From: Glycomyces tritici | Lineage (GTDB): Bacteria > Actinomycetota > Actinomycetes > Mycobacteriales > Micromonosporaceae | DNA length: 64,000 nt | Assembly (NCBI RefSeq): GCF_030403505.1 | Contig: NZ_JAUEMJ010000005.1 | Span: forward strand, 390,876 to 454,875 | Reading direction: 5' to 3' | In this document: positions 8,881 to 17,615 of the stretch, piece by piece | Numbering within the stretch: position 1 is the stretch's first letter | Layout of the letters: each line of letters starts with the position of its first letter | Notes under the pieces: generated by a model | The model's input: the letters and a program-made list of their open reading frames with translations, nothing else | What the model was told of the DNA's origin: nothing | The model's database searches: none | Program-made: the position numbers and the translations under genes

Positions 8881-10371
8881 ATGACCGTTGACCAGCGACC
8901 GGCTGAGACCCCCGAGGCCGACGCCGCCCCATCCCCCGAACCGGGCATGACACGTCAGATCAAGATCGTGCTCGGCGTGCTCCTCGTGGCCACGTTCGTC
9001 ATGATCCTCAACGAGACCGTGATGGGCGTGGCCCTGCCGCGCCTCATGGAGCAGTTCCAGATCACCGCCGCCACCGTGCAGTGGCTGACGACCGGCTTCA
9101 TGCTCACCATGGCCGTCGTCATCCCCATGACCGGCCTCATCCTCCAGCGCTTCACCACCCGCACGGTGTTCCTCGCCGCCATCGGGCTGTTCTGCGCCGG
9201 CACCCTGCTGGCCGGCGTCGCCACGGTCTTCCCCGTGCTCGTCGTCGCCCGCGTGATCCAGGCCAGCGGCACCGCAGTCATGCTGCCGCTCCTCATGACC
9301 ACCGTGATGACCTTCGTCCCGGCCGAACGCCGCGGACGCACCATGGGCTTCATCACCGTCGTCATCGCCGTCGCCCCCGCGATCGGCCCGACCTTCTCCG
9401 GGTTCATCCTCAACAACCTCACCTGGCGCTGGATGTTCCTCGCCGTGCTGCCCATCGCCGTACTGGCCCTCGTCCTCGGCGGGGTCCTCATCAAGAACCT
9501 CGGCGAGACGCGCCCGGTCAAGCTCGACCTGCTCTCCGCGCTCCTCTCGGCGGTCGCCTTCAGCGGCCTCATCTACGGCCTCAGCAGCCTCGGCGAGTCG
9601 GCGGCCGGGAACCACACCCCGATCCCGCCCTACGCCGCCGTCGCGGTCGGCGTCGTGTCCCTGGCCCTGTTCGTGTTCCGCCAGCTCCGGCTCCAGAAGC
9701 GCGACGCGGCCCTGATGGACCTGCGGCCCTTCAAGAGCCGCTCGTTCACCGTCGGCATCATCATGCTGCTCATCTCGATGGCGACCCTCTTCGGCTCGCT
9801 CATCCTGCTGCCGATCTACCTCCAGAACGTCCTGGGCCTCACCACCTTGGAGACCGGCCTGGTGGTCCTCCCCGGCGGCCTCGCCATGGGCGTCTCCGGC
9901 CCGTTCATCGGCCGCGTCTACGACAAGGTCGGTCCCCGGCCGCTCGTCATCCCCGGCTCGATGGTGCTCGCGGGCGCCCTCGGCCTCATGACGATGCTCG
10001 ACACGACCAGCGAGACCTGGTTCGTCGTGGTCATCCACGTGCTGCTCAGCCTCGGCCTCAGCAGCCTCATGACCCCGCTCATGACCTCCTCGCTCGGCGC
10101 TCTGCCCATGGAGCTCTACCCCCACGGCAGCGCCATCATGAGCACCCTCCAGCAGGTCGCGGGCGCGGTCGGCACCGCCGTGTTCATCACCCTGATGACC
10201 ACCGGCGCCGCCTCCAGCCTCGACTCCGGCGCGAACGACGTCGTCGCCCAGGCCGACGGCATCCACCTCGCCTTCCTGTGCGGCACCGTCATGGCCCTCG
10301 TCGCCGTGGCCGCCGCCTTCCTGGTGAAGAAGGCCGACAACCCGAACGGCGACGCCGTTCCGGCCCACTAA
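8881..10371 (+). CDS. DHA2-family (EmrB/QacA-like) MFS efflux transporter
   Basis: 496 aa with about 14 hydrophobic segments, the DHA2 topology. It starts at ATG 8881 after GAAGGAAAC. The first TM contains LNETVMGVALPRL, and the region ASGTAVMLPLLMTT matches the antiporter motif C segment of drug/H+ antiporters. The long polar N-terminus (about 25 residues) is cytoplasmic. Divergent from a TetR regulator, so inducible drug or toxic-compound export is the likely role; the substrate cannot be deduced. A rho-independent-type hairpin follows the stop. Confidence 0.9.
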   Translation: MTVDQRPAETPEADAAPSPEPGMTRQIKIVLGVLLVATFVMILNETVMGVALPRLMEQFQITAATVQWLTTGFMLTMAVVIPMTGLILQRFTTRTVFLAAIGLFCAGTLLAGVATVFPVLVVARVIQASGTAVMLPLLMTTVMTFVPAERRGRTMGFITVVIAVAPAIGPTFSGFILNNLTWRWMFLAVLPIAVLALVLGGVLIKNLGETRPVKLDLLSALLSAVAFSGLIYGLSSLGESAAGNHTPIPPYAAVAVGVVSLALFVFRQLRLQKRDAALMDLRPFKSRSFTVGIIMLLISMATLFGSLILLPIYLQNVLGLTTLETGLVVLPGGLAMGVSGPFIGRVYDKVGPRPLVIPGSMVLAGALGLMTMLDTTSETWFVVVIHVLLSLGLSSLMTPLMTSSLGALPMELYPHGSAIMSTLQQVAGAVGTAVFITLMTTGAASSLDSGANDVVAQADGIHLAFLCGTVMALVAVAAAFLVKKADNPNGDAVPAH

Positions 10372-10382
10372 CAGCACGAGCG

Positions 10383-10416
10383 AAGGCCCGGTCCCGTCCG
10401 CGGGGCCGGGCCTTTT
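10383..10416 (+). terminator. Terminator hairpin after the efflux gene
   Basis: The GC-rich inverted repeat AAGGCCCGG...CCGGGCCTT ends in a TTTT run, directly after the DHA2 stop. Confidence 0.75.
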
Positions 10417-10455
10417 CGCGCCCCCGCCGCCGGCACCGGGTGCTACCGTCCGAAG

Positions 10456-10917
10456 ATGCCGCGAACCGACCAAGCCAGCAGGGACATACCCGCCTCCGTC
10501 GACCGCGTCTACACCGCGCTCGTCGACCCCGAAGCGCTCGCCGCGTGGCTCCCGCCCGCCGGCATGACCGGCCGCTTCGACCACTACGACCCCCGCCCCG
10601 GCGGCGGCTACCGCATGACCCTCACCTACGACGACCCCGCCGACGCGCCCGGCAAGACCACCGCCGACACCGACACGGTCGAAGCCCGCTTCATCGAACT
10701 CGTCCCGAACACCCGCATCGTCACCGAAGTCGACTTCGTCTCCGACGACCCGGCCTTCGCCGGAACGATGACCGGCGCGTGGACCCTCGAACCCGTCGCG
10801 GACGGCACCCGCGTCACCATCACCGCCGAGAACGTCCCGGACGGCATCAGCGCCGAAGACCACGCCGAAGGCCTGGGCTCCTCACTCCTCAACCTCGAGG
10901 CCTACCTCGAACGCTGA
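10456..10917 (+). CDS. SRPBCC (AHSA1/START-like) domain protein
   Basis: 153 aa. The pattern is that of the AHSA1/SRPBCC fold: IPASVDRVYTALVDPEALAAWLPP near the N-terminus, a central RPGGGYRM strand, GAWTLEPVADGTRVTIT, and a C-terminal helix. The family binds hydrophobic ligands; no catalytic motif is visible. No clear Shine-Dalgarno precedes ATG 10456. Single gene between two terminator-like hairpins, so it is probably monocistronic. Confidence 0.82.
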   Translation: MPRTDQASRDIPASVDRVYTALVDPEALAAWLPPAGMTGRFDHYDPRPGGGYRMTLTYDDPADAPGKTTADTDTVEARFIELVPNTRIVTEVDFVSDDPAFAGTMTGAWTLEPVADGTRVTITAENVPDGISAEDHAEGLGSSLLNLEAYLER

Positions 10918-10918
10918 A

Positions 10919-10942
10919 GGCCGGGCCCCGAAGGGCCCGGCC
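10919..10942. terminator. Bidirectional terminator-like hairpin
   Basis: Perfect 10-bp arms GGCCGGGCCC / GGGCCCGGCC around a CGAA tetraloop, between convergent genes. No U tract on either side. Confidence 0.6.
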
Positions 10943-10970
10943 CCGCTCGCGAGGTGCGGAGAGGACCCCG

Positions 10971-11372
10971 CTACTCGGTGACCTCCTGGAAGGCGCAGTC
11001 GTTCGCCTCCGGGTCGTTCGCGCCGTCCACGGTGCAGATCTCCATCACGTACTCCTCACCGGTGAGCACGTTCCACTGGAACGTCTTGAACTCGCCCGCG
11101 CCCAGTCCGTTGTAGAGGCTCTCGAGCTCGATCCACTCGCCGTCCTCGACGAGGTAGAGGCTGCCGCGCACGCCGTGGCCGTCAGGGTGCCAGTCGTGCA
11201 CCGAGAACACGTCGCCCTCGTCGTGGTGGATGATCTCGGCGACGAGGTTCCCGCCGGCATCGTGGAGCTGCGCCTCGATGTCGGCGGCCTGCGCGGGGGC
11301 GGCGATGCTCGCGGCCAGGGCGAGACCGGCGCCGAGCGCCAGACCGGTACGCGCAATCCAGGTCTTGTTCAT
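10971..11372 (-). CDS. Small secreted protein, function unknown
   Basis: 133 aa from ATG 11372, preceded by GGAG. Residues 1-30 form a Sec signal peptide (basic start, hydrophobic core, cleavage after APAQA). The mature part of about 104 residues is acidic, with two cysteines (in EICTVDG and NDCAFQE) that may form a disulphide. No family recognised. An upstream in-frame extension to 11552 exists but lacks a secretion signal at its start, so it is not used. Confidence 0.65.
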   Translation of the reverse strand: MNKTWIARTGLALGAGLALAASIAAPAQAADIEAQLHDAGGNLVAEIIHHDEGDVFSVHDWHPDGHGVRGSLYLVEDGEWIELESLYNGLGAGEFKTFQWNVLTGEEYVMEICTVDGANDPEANDCAFQEVTE

Positions 11373-11526
11373 TGTGGAGGCTCCAATTCGCTTGGGGCGC
11401 ACTGTCATCGGTGCACCTTCGTACCCATCAAGACGTGCATCGGACGCACTCTCCGTACCCCCAAAGGCCAGTGATCCGCGCCACTTCGCGGCGGCCGGCG
11501 GCTGTGCCTTTACCGGCTCTGCTTCC

Positions 11527-14500
11527 TCAACGGAAGTCCCGCGACGGCGCACTGGGGGTGTTCAGATCCAGGAGCGTCAGCTTGTCCGCCACGATCATCG
11601 GCATCGTGTCCTTCGGCGCGTCGACCGGCTTCTCCACCGCACCCCTGATCACCAGCGCCCTCGCCACCGACGCGACGCTCTGCCAGCGCTTCCAGAGCCC
11701 TTGGGAGCACACGATGTTCGCGATCCCCGTCTCGTCCTCCAGGCTCAGGAACGTGACGCCCTTCGCGGTCGAGGGGCGCTGGCGGTGCGTGACGATCCCG
11801 GCGACCTCGATCCGCGTGCCGTCCTCGGCGAACGGCAGCCGCGCGGCGGGCAGGACCCCGGCGGCGTCGAGCGAGGCGCGGACCAGCTCCATCGGGTGGG
11901 TCCGGACCGAGAGCCCCAGGCCGGTGTAGTCGGCGCGGGCGAGTTCGGCGCCGCTCATGCCGGGCAGGGTGGGCGGCGGCGCGGCCGGGCCGGTGCCGGG
12001 GATCGTGCCGGGGCGCTCGTCCACGGTCCCGGCCGCCCACAGTGCTTTGCGGCGGTCCGGTTCGAGGCTCTCGAAGGCGCCGGCGACGGCGAGCTTCTCC
12101 ATGCGCTCCTTGCCGAGTCCGGTCCGGCGGGCCAGATCGGCGAGGCTCTCGAACGGGCCGTCCCGCTCGCGTTCGGCCACGATGCGCAGCGCGGCCGCCT
12201 CGCCGAGGCCTTTGACGTTGTCGAGGCCCAGGCGCAGGTCCGCTTCGCCGAGGATCGGCGCGCGGCGCTCGCGCCCGGAGGGGATGAGGGAGGCGACCGC
12301 TTCGCTGGCGTTCACGTCCGGGGCGAGGACGGCGAGGCCGTGGCGCTGGGCGTCGGCGATGAGCGAGGCGGGGGAGTAGAAGCCCATCGGCTGGCTGGCG
12401 AGGAGCCCGGCGTAGAACGCGGCCGGGTAGTGGCATTTGAGCCAGGCCGAGGAGTAGACGAGGTGGGCGAAGGAGGCCGAGTGGGATTCGGGGAAGCCGA
12501 AGTCGGCGAAGGACTTGAGCTGCTCGTAGACCTGATCGGCCTGCGCGCCGGTGATGCCGTTCGCGGCCATGCCCTTGTAGAGGCGCAGCCTGAGCTCCTC
12601 CATCTTCTCGGCGGAGCGCTTGGCGCCCATGGCCCTGCGCAGCTTGTCGGCCTCGCCGCCGTCGAATCCGGCGGCGTCGATGGCGATCTGCATGAGCTGC
12701 TCCTGGAACAGCGGCACGCCGAGGGTCTTCTTCAGGGCGGGCATCAGCTTCTCGGGCACGAGGTGCTCCCACGGCTCGCCGTGCCTGCGGCGCAGGTAGG
12801 GGTGGACCGAACCGCCCTGGATGGGGCCGGGCCGGATGAGGGCGACCTCGACGACGAGGTCGTAGAACACCTTCGGCTGCAGGCGCGGGAGGGTCGCCAT
12901 CTGGGCGCGGGACTCGACCTGGAAGACGCCCACGGTGTCGGCGCGCTGCAGCATCTCGTAGACCACCTGCTCGTTCAGGTCGATCAGGGCGAGGTCGATC
13001 GCGTCGCCGTGGAAGTCGGCGATGAGGTCGACCATGCGGTGCAGGGCTTCCAGCATCCCCAGGCCGAGCAGGTCGAACTTGACGAGGTGGGCGTCCGCGC
13101 AGTCCTCCTTGTCCCATTGGAGGACGGTGCGGTCCTTCATGCGGGCCGGCTCGACCGGCACGATCTCGCTGACGGGCTGCTCGGTGAGGACCATGCCGCC
13201 GGGGTGGATGCCCAGGTGCTGCGGCATGTTGACGAGGTCCCCGGCGAGCGCCTGGACGTCGGCGGGGATGCCCTCGGCCTCCGCGGGGTCCACGCCGCCC
13301 CAGCGGTGGAGGCGCTTGGACCAGGCCAGGGCCTGGTCGGGGCCGTACCCGAGGGCTTTGGCGGCGTCGCGGACCGCCGAGCGCGGCCGGTAGGTGACCA
13401 CGTTGGCCACCAGGGCGGCCCGGTCGCGGCCGTACTTCTCGTAGACGTACTGGATGACCTCTTCGCGGCGGCCCGATTCGATGTCGAGGTCGATGTCGGG
13501 CGGGCCGTCGCGGTCGGAGGAGAGGAACCGCTCGAACAGCATCCCGTACGCCACGGCGTCCACCTTGGTGATGCCGAGGGCGTAGCAGACGGCGCTGTTG
13601 GCGGCCGATCCCCTGCCCTGGCAGTAGATGTCGTGCTCCCGGCAGAAGTTCACGATGTCGGCGACGATGAGGAAGTAGCCGCTGAACTCCAGTTCCCCGA
13701 TGACCTGCAGTTCGCGTTCGATCTGGTCCCAGGCGCCGGCGACCCGCTCCCGCCCCCGCGGCCCGTAGCGCACGGCGCCGCCCTCGTCGGTCAGCTTCCT
13801 GAGGTAGGAGTGGTCGTCGTGGCCGACCGGGACGGGGAAGTGCGGCAGCCGGGGCGCCAGCAGCTTGAGGCGGAAGGCGCACTCGGTGGCGATCCGCACG
13901 GATTCCTCAAGGGCCGCAGGGAAATCGGCGAAGCGCTGGGCCATCTCCTCGCCTGAGCGCAGGTGTGCCCCGGCGTTCGCGGGCAGGTGCGGGTCGGTCG
14001 CCTCGAGGGTGCTGCGGGCCCGGATGGCGGCGAGCGCGGCGGCGGTGCGGGCGCGGTTCGGGGCCGCGTAGTGGACGTTGTTGGTGGCCACGATCGGCAG
14101 GCCGAAGCGGTGCGCCAAGGCCGCGAGCGTCTCGATCCGCTCCGTGTCGCCGGGCAGGTCGTGGCAGGTGAGTTCGACGGCGAGGTGCTCGGGGCCGAAG
14201 GCGTCGGCGAGTTCGCGCAGCGCGCCTTCGGCGGCATCGGGCCCGCCCGAGTCCAGGGCCGTGTTGAGGAAGCCCTTGCGGCAGCCGGTGAGGATCTGCC
14301 AGCCGCCGTTCGCGTGGGCGCCCAGCCCGGCGAGGGAGTAGCGGGGCCGGTCCTTCTCGCCGCCTTCGAGTTTGGCCGCGGTGATGGCGCGCGAGAGGGC
14401 GCGGTAGCCGTCGGGGTCGCGGGCGAGGACGACGAGGTGGCGTCCGGCCGGGTCGACCTGGCCGCGGCGGGCCCGGGGCAGGTCGAGGTTCAGTTCGGCC

Positions 14501-14694
14501 CCGAAGACCGAGGGGAGGCCGAATCCGGTTGCGGCCGAGTCGAACTGCGGGATCGCGTACAGGCCGTCGTGGTCGGTGATCGCGAGCCCTTTGAGGCCGA
14601 GCCGGTAAGCCTCGGCGGCGAGCGCGGCGGGGGCGTCCGCGCCGTCGGCGAAGGAGTAGTGGGAGTGGCAGTGCAGCTCGGCGTAGTCAGTCAT
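11527..14694 (-). CDS. dnaE2: Error-prone DNA polymerase III alpha subunit DnaE2
   Basis: 1055 aa, the usual DnaE2 length and shorter than replicative DnaE. The PHP domain begins with AELHCHSHYSFADGAD. The C-family polymerase core has the acidic active-site motif PDIDLD at 399-404. A C-terminal OB-fold segment begins near VEVAGIVTHRQRP. It performs translesion synthesis with ImuA' and ImuB in the SOS mutasome. The start overlaps the end of imuB by 8 nt. Third gene of the imuA'-imuB-dnaE2 operon, expected to be DNA-damage-induced. Confidence 0.95.
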   Translation of the reverse strand: MTDYAELHCHSHYSFADGADAPAALAAEAYRLGLKGLAITDHDGLYAIPQFDSAATGFGLPSVFGAELNLDLPRARRGQVDPAGRHLVVLARDPDGYRALSRAITAAKLEGGEKDRPRYSLAGLGAHANGGWQILTGCRKGFLNTALDSGGPDAAEGALRELADAFGPEHLAVELTCHDLPGDTERIETLAALAHRFGLPIVATNNVHYAAPNRARTAAALAAIRARSTLEATDPHLPANAGAHLRSGEEMAQRFADFPAALEESVRIATECAFRLKLLAPRLPHFPVPVGHDDHSYLRKLTDEGGAVRYGPRGRERVAGAWDQIERELQVIGELEFSGYFLIVADIVNFCREHDIYCQGRGSAANSAVCYALGITKVDAVAYGMLFERFLSSDRDGPPDIDLDIESGRREEVIQYVYEKYGRDRAALVANVVTYRPRSAVRDAAKALGYGPDQALAWSKRLHRWGGVDPAEAEGIPADVQALAGDLVNMPQHLGIHPGGMVLTEQPVSEIVPVEPARMKDRTVLQWDKEDCADAHLVKFDLLGLGMLEALHRMVDLIADFHGDAIDLALIDLNEQVVYEMLQRADTVGVFQVESRAQMATLPRLQPKVFYDLVVEVALIRPGPIQGGSVHPYLRRRHGEPWEHLVPEKLMPALKKTLGVPLFQEQLMQIAIDAAGFDGGEADKLRRAMGAKRSAEKMEELRLRLYKGMAANGITGAQADQVYEQLKSFADFGFPESHSASFAHLVYSSAWLKCHYPAAFYAGLLASQPMGFYSPASLIADAQRHGLAVLAPDVNASEAVASLIPSGRERRAPILGEADLRLGLDNVKGLGEAAALRIVAERERDGPFESLADLARRTGLGKERMEKLAVAGAFESLEPDRRKALWAAGTVDERPGTIPGTGPAAPPPTLPGMSGAELARADYTGLGLSVRTHPMELVRASLDAAGVLPAARLPFAEDGTRIEVAGIVTHRQRPSTAKGVTFLSLEDETGIANIVCSQGLWKRWQSVASVARALVIRGAVEKPVDAPKDTMPMIVADKLTLLDLNTPSAPSRDFR

Positions 14695-16072
14695 ACCAGC
14701 CCACCGCCTTCCACTGCCCGCCTTCGCAGACGAGGAGGGCGGCGCGGCCGTCGGCGAGTTCGACCTGGAGGCGCGCGTAGCGCCGGGCCGCCGGGCTCCA
14801 CCAGCGCTCGGACACCGGCCACGGCCCCGCCCATGCGACCACCGGGACCTGCTTGCCGCCCAAGGCGACCATGGCCGGGGACGCGGACAGGTCGCCCCTG
14901 GCGAGCGCCTGGACGGGGGCGCCGGCCGCGTCGAGGACGGCGACGTGGTCGTCGGTGCCGATGAGGCTGGGCAGCGGGTCGGGCAGCGTCCCTGGCCAGG
15001 GCCCCGAAGGCGGCGGCGGCGCGTGCTCGACCTCCCATGCGGCGGCGCCGTACCGCTCGTCGAGGTCGCGGCCGTCGGTGGCGGCGGCGATCTGCACGGC
15101 GTCGGGGCCGAACCGGCTCTGGGCGTGCCGCAGGGCGGCTTCGGCCTTCACATCTCGGGCGGCCTTGTCGCCCCACAGTCCGCGCCCGGCCGCGACCAGG
15201 CCGATGAGTCCGCCGGGGGCGAGTTCGAGCACGGTGATGGCGTGCGCGGTCTCGTCGGCCGTTTCGCTTGCGGCACTGGTGGAGAGCCAGCCTTCGAGCT
15301 GCCAGCGCACGCGGCGGGACAGTTCGGCCGCGCCGATGGCGGGGTCGAGCTGCCAGGTGCGGCGGCGCTCCATGCCGCTGCCGGTGCGGGCGGTGATGTG
15401 GACGCGGGTGCAGGCGAGGTTGCGGGCGTCGAGCAGGCGCAGCAGGCGCTCGGCGAGGGGCCGGGCGGCGAAGACGGCCTGCTCGACCGTGGCGTACGGG
15501 GTCTCGGGGGTGTCGGCCACGGTCAGCTCGGGCGCGGCCGGGCGGGGGACGAGGGGGCGGGCGAGCTGCCCGGCGGCGAGCAGCTGGGCCCGCCGCACGG
15601 CCGCGCCGAACCGCTCCGCGACGGCCTGGCCGGGCAGGTCGCGGAAGGCGCCGATCGTGTCGATGCCCAAGTGCCGCAGGGTCTCGCAGGTCTCGGGGTC
15701 GACCAGGCCGGTGGCCTGGAGGTCGCGGATGTCGCGGCGGGCGAGGAAGGCCGCATCGCGTCCGGCCGGGACGATCCGTCCTTCGCGCGCGGCGAGGACG
15801 GCGGCGAACAGGCCGTCCGCGACCCCGGTCAGGCAGTCCTGGTCCACGAGCCCGGCGACGGTGTCGATGAGGGCCTCGCAGAACACGGCCTCATCGCCGG
15901 CCCCGCGCCGCAGCGGCACGGCGACGACCCCGGGCTCGAGCACTTCGACATAGGGGGTGAGCAGGTCGAGCGCGTCGAGCACCGGCTCGAACCCGGCCGA
16001 GTCATCGGCGTCCCAGTCCACGAGCCGCATCACGAGCACCCGGCTCCCGGCCCGCCGCACCCGCACGCTCAT
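14687..16072 (-). CDS. imuB: ImuB, catalytically inactive Y-family polymerase homologue (mutasome hub)
   Basis: 461 aa. The order of segments follows the Y-family fold, including a helix-hairpin-helix region near LRHLGIDTIGAFRDLPGQ. The catalytic YSxDE-type acidic motif of active Y-family enzymes is not present, as expected for ImuB, which in mycobacteria links DnaE2, ImuA' and the beta clamp. The start at ATG 16072 overlaps the imuA' stop by 4 nt (ATGA). Position between imuA' and dnaE2 makes the assignment firm. Confidence 0.9.
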   Translation of the reverse strand: MSVRVRRAGSRVLVMRLVDWDADDSAGFEPVLDALDLLTPYVEVLEPGVVAVPLRRGAGDEAVFCEALIDTVAGLVDQDCLTGVADGLFAAVLAAREGRIVPAGRDAAFLARRDIRDLQATGLVDPETCETLRHLGIDTIGAFRDLPGQAVAERFGAAVRRAQLLAAGQLARPLVPRPAAPELTVADTPETPYATVEQAVFAARPLAERLLRLLDARNLACTRVHITARTGSGMERRRTWQLDPAIGAAELSRRVRWQLEGWLSTSAASETADETAHAITVLELAPGGLIGLVAAGRGLWGDKAARDVKAEAALRHAQSRFGPDAVQIAAATDGRDLDERYGAAAWEVEHAPPPPSGPWPGTLPDPLPSLIGTDDHVAVLDAAGAPVQALARGDLSASPAMVALGGKQVPVVAWAGPWPVSERWWSPAARRYARLQVELADGRAALLVCEGGQWKAVGWYD

Positions 16073-17064
16073 GAGGGCTCCCCGGACCGGCGAAGCGGCA
16101 CGACCGAGCCGCCCGCACGTTTCACCGCCCCACCGGCTCCGGCCGCGCCCTCGGGCTCATCGACCTGCGCGAACTGGGCGCCGCCCGCACGGGGCCGCGC
16201 GCTGTTCGGTTCGGCGGCACCGTGATCCACGGTGGACCTCGCGCGCAGGTCGATGACGTTCTCGCGGGCGGGACGGTCCTTCTCCACTTGACCGCCGTAG
16301 GGCCAGATTCGGGCCTTGCGGGTGCTCCCGGTGCGCCAGTGGGCGGCGACCTCCAGTTCGCAGGCGTCGAGGCGGCCGGCGCCCCAGCGGCGTCCGGCGT
16401 TGGGGCGCAAGCCCTTCCAGCGCGCACGGGCGACCTCGAGCCGGGCGTCGGCGCCCGCCACCGGGCGGGTCTCCCACCAGATGATCGCGGTGCCGCTCTT
16501 GCGGGCGCGGGCGGCCAGCCGCCGCGTCTGCGTCGGGGTGAGCCCTTCGCTCGGCACCACCACCGCGGCGACGCCCTCGGCCAGCGTCCCCGCCGCCTCG
16601 ACCACGAGCGGTCCCGGATCGACCAGCGCCACCCGTCCGAGGTCGACCCCGGCGGCCGTCGCCGCCAGCGGGTACACCCGCGGCATCCCGACCAGCGCGC
16701 ACCACGCGCCCGACCCGGTCGGGCCTGCCAGCAGCCGCCACAGCAACGATGTCGCCCCGCGCCGCGAGGCCATGATCGCGGTCACAGTCGCGAGTCCGCC
16801 GTAGGGCAGGAGCGCGGAAATGTCAGGGGTGACGGGCAGGATGATCCGCGAAGGCTGCATCGCGGCGTCAGGGGCGGCCTCGGCGGGCCGCGGCTCGGCG
16901 ACCACCGCGGCGCGCGGCGCGGTCGCGAGTGATCCGGTGTCCGGCGGCGGCTCGCCCGCAAGGCGGGCCTCGCGCCCGGGCCTCGCGTCGGCTGCGGGGC
17001 GCAGCTCTGCGGCGGTGCGCAGGCCGAGCTCAGCGGCCAGCGCGGCCGCGACGGATGTCGCCAC
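16069..17064 (-). CDS. imuA: ImuA' mutasome accessory protein
   Basis: 331 aa from GTG 17064, which has GGGGGA seven bases upstream. About residues 85-230 resemble the RecA-like core of ImuA' (segments RRGATSLLWRLLAGPTGSG and GTAIIWWETRPVAGADAR), without a canonical Walker A. The first 70 and last 60 residues are low-complexity Ala/Pro/Arg-rich. In mycobacteria ImuA' is required with ImuB for DnaE2-dependent mutagenesis. First gene of the operon, and LexA-like boxes lie upstream. Confidence 0.82.
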   Translation of the reverse strand: MATSVAAALAAELGLRTAAELRPAADARPGREARLAGEPPPDTGSLATAPRAAVVAEPRPAEAAPDAAMQPSRIILPVTPDISALLPYGGLATVTAIMASRRGATSLLWRLLAGPTGSGAWCALVGMPRVYPLAATAAGVDLGRVALVDPGPLVVEAAGTLAEGVAAVVVPSEGLTPTQTRRLAARARKSGTAIIWWETRPVAGADARLEVARARWKGLRPNAGRRWGAGRLDACELEVAAHWRTGSTRKARIWPYGGQVEKDRPARENVIDLRARSTVDHGAAEPNSARPRAGGAQFAQVDEPEGAAGAGGAVKRAGGSVVPLRRSGEPS

Positions 17065-17081
17065 CAGTTCCCCCGTATCTG

Positions 17082-17147
17082 TCGAACATGTGTATCAAGA
17101 TCAACATACCGAACTGCGGGCGGCGCGCAAGCTCAAACAGGTGTTTG
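17082..17147 (-). promoter_or_regulatory. SOS control region of imuA'-imuB-dnaE2: LexA-like boxes and promoter
   Basis: CAAAC-AGGT-GTTTG at 17134-17147 is a perfect dyad differing from the actinobacterial LexA core CGAAC-N4-GTTCG at one symmetric position. A weaker half-matching box TCGAACATGTGTATCA is at 17082-17097. On the minus strand a -35 TTGCGC (17130-17125) and -10 TATGTT (17108-17103) with 16-bp spacing can be read just downstream of the strong box. LexA control of this operon is known in mycobacteria; here it is inferred from the dyad. Confidence 0.6.
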
Positions 17148-17284
17148 ATAAATCTCCCGGCGGCAATCCGCGACCCGGCCCAGGTCACATGGCATGGAAT
17201 GGCCACGAATCGGCATTTCCGCGATGATCGCGCCCATCGGGCCCAGGGCGAGCGAGCGGCGGGGAAAGCGCCCGAACGGCCGGT

Positions 17285-17395
17285 CTCGCCAGTGATCGCC
17301 CTGGCGGGAAGGCGTGCGGAGGGGAAGCGGGCCTGCGGCGGCCGTGCTCGCCGGTGATCGCCCTGGCGGGAAGGGGCGTGAAGGGAAAGGGCCTG
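17285..17395. repeat. Two imperfect direct repeats of about 50 bp
   Basis: Copy 1 (17285-17335) and copy 2 (17347-17395) share CTCGCC(A/G)GTGATCGCCC followed by TGGCGGGAAGG and, after a small gap, GGGAA and GGGCCTG. Each copy contains a self-complementary GCCAG/CTGGC-type stem. A more degenerate third copy may lie just upstream near 17223. Function unknown. Confidence 0.6.
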
Positions 17396-17519
17396 TCTCG
17401 GGGTGTCGCTGCGGGCCCGTCCTGCTGTGCGAGGCGCGGCTAGGCCGATCTGCCGGGCCCGCGCACCGGTGCCCGGAAACGCAGAAAGGAAGCCGCCTGC
17501 GCCGCTTCCCTCTTCAGAA

Positions 17520-17553
17520 TATAACCCGGGTGTGCCGGACAAGGGCACACCGG
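17520..17553 (+). promoter_or_regulatory. helR upstream element: -10-like TATAAC and inverted repeat
   Basis: TATAAC at 17520-17525 is followed at once by CCGGGTGTGCC-N6-GGCACACCGG (17526-17553). The repeat would form a stable stem near the 5' end of the helR transcript, about 60 nt before the GTG start, or act as a DNA operator. helR genes elsewhere carry an inverted-repeat rifamycin-associated element upstream. I cannot confirm that this repeat matches that element. Confidence 0.45.
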
Positions 17554-17615
17554 GGTGTGTTTTCGCAGGTCAGCATGGTTCACACTCGTACTTTCAGCTC
17601 GAAGGGAGCCGCTGA

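Larger units (their letters stand above)
17065..17615. other. Intergenic region between imuA' and helR (about 550 bp)
   Basis: Holds the LexA-type boxes near imuA', a pair of imperfect direct repeats (17285-17395), and a 5' inverted repeat with a -10-like TATAAC before helR. Open frames here are antisense or low-complexity with no start signal, and I support no protein gene in it. Confidence 0.6.

Noticed and set aside
11230..13956. 900-codon open frame on the plus strand opposite dnaE2
   Set aside because: A shadow frame produced by GC codon bias in dnaE2; Gly/Val/Glu/Arg-rich with no fold or start signal.
17030..17548. 172-codon minus-strand frame over the imuA'-helR gap
   Set aside because: Overlaps the imuA' start, lacks a ribosome site, and its composition is Arg/Pro/Ala noise; the region is better read as regulatory.
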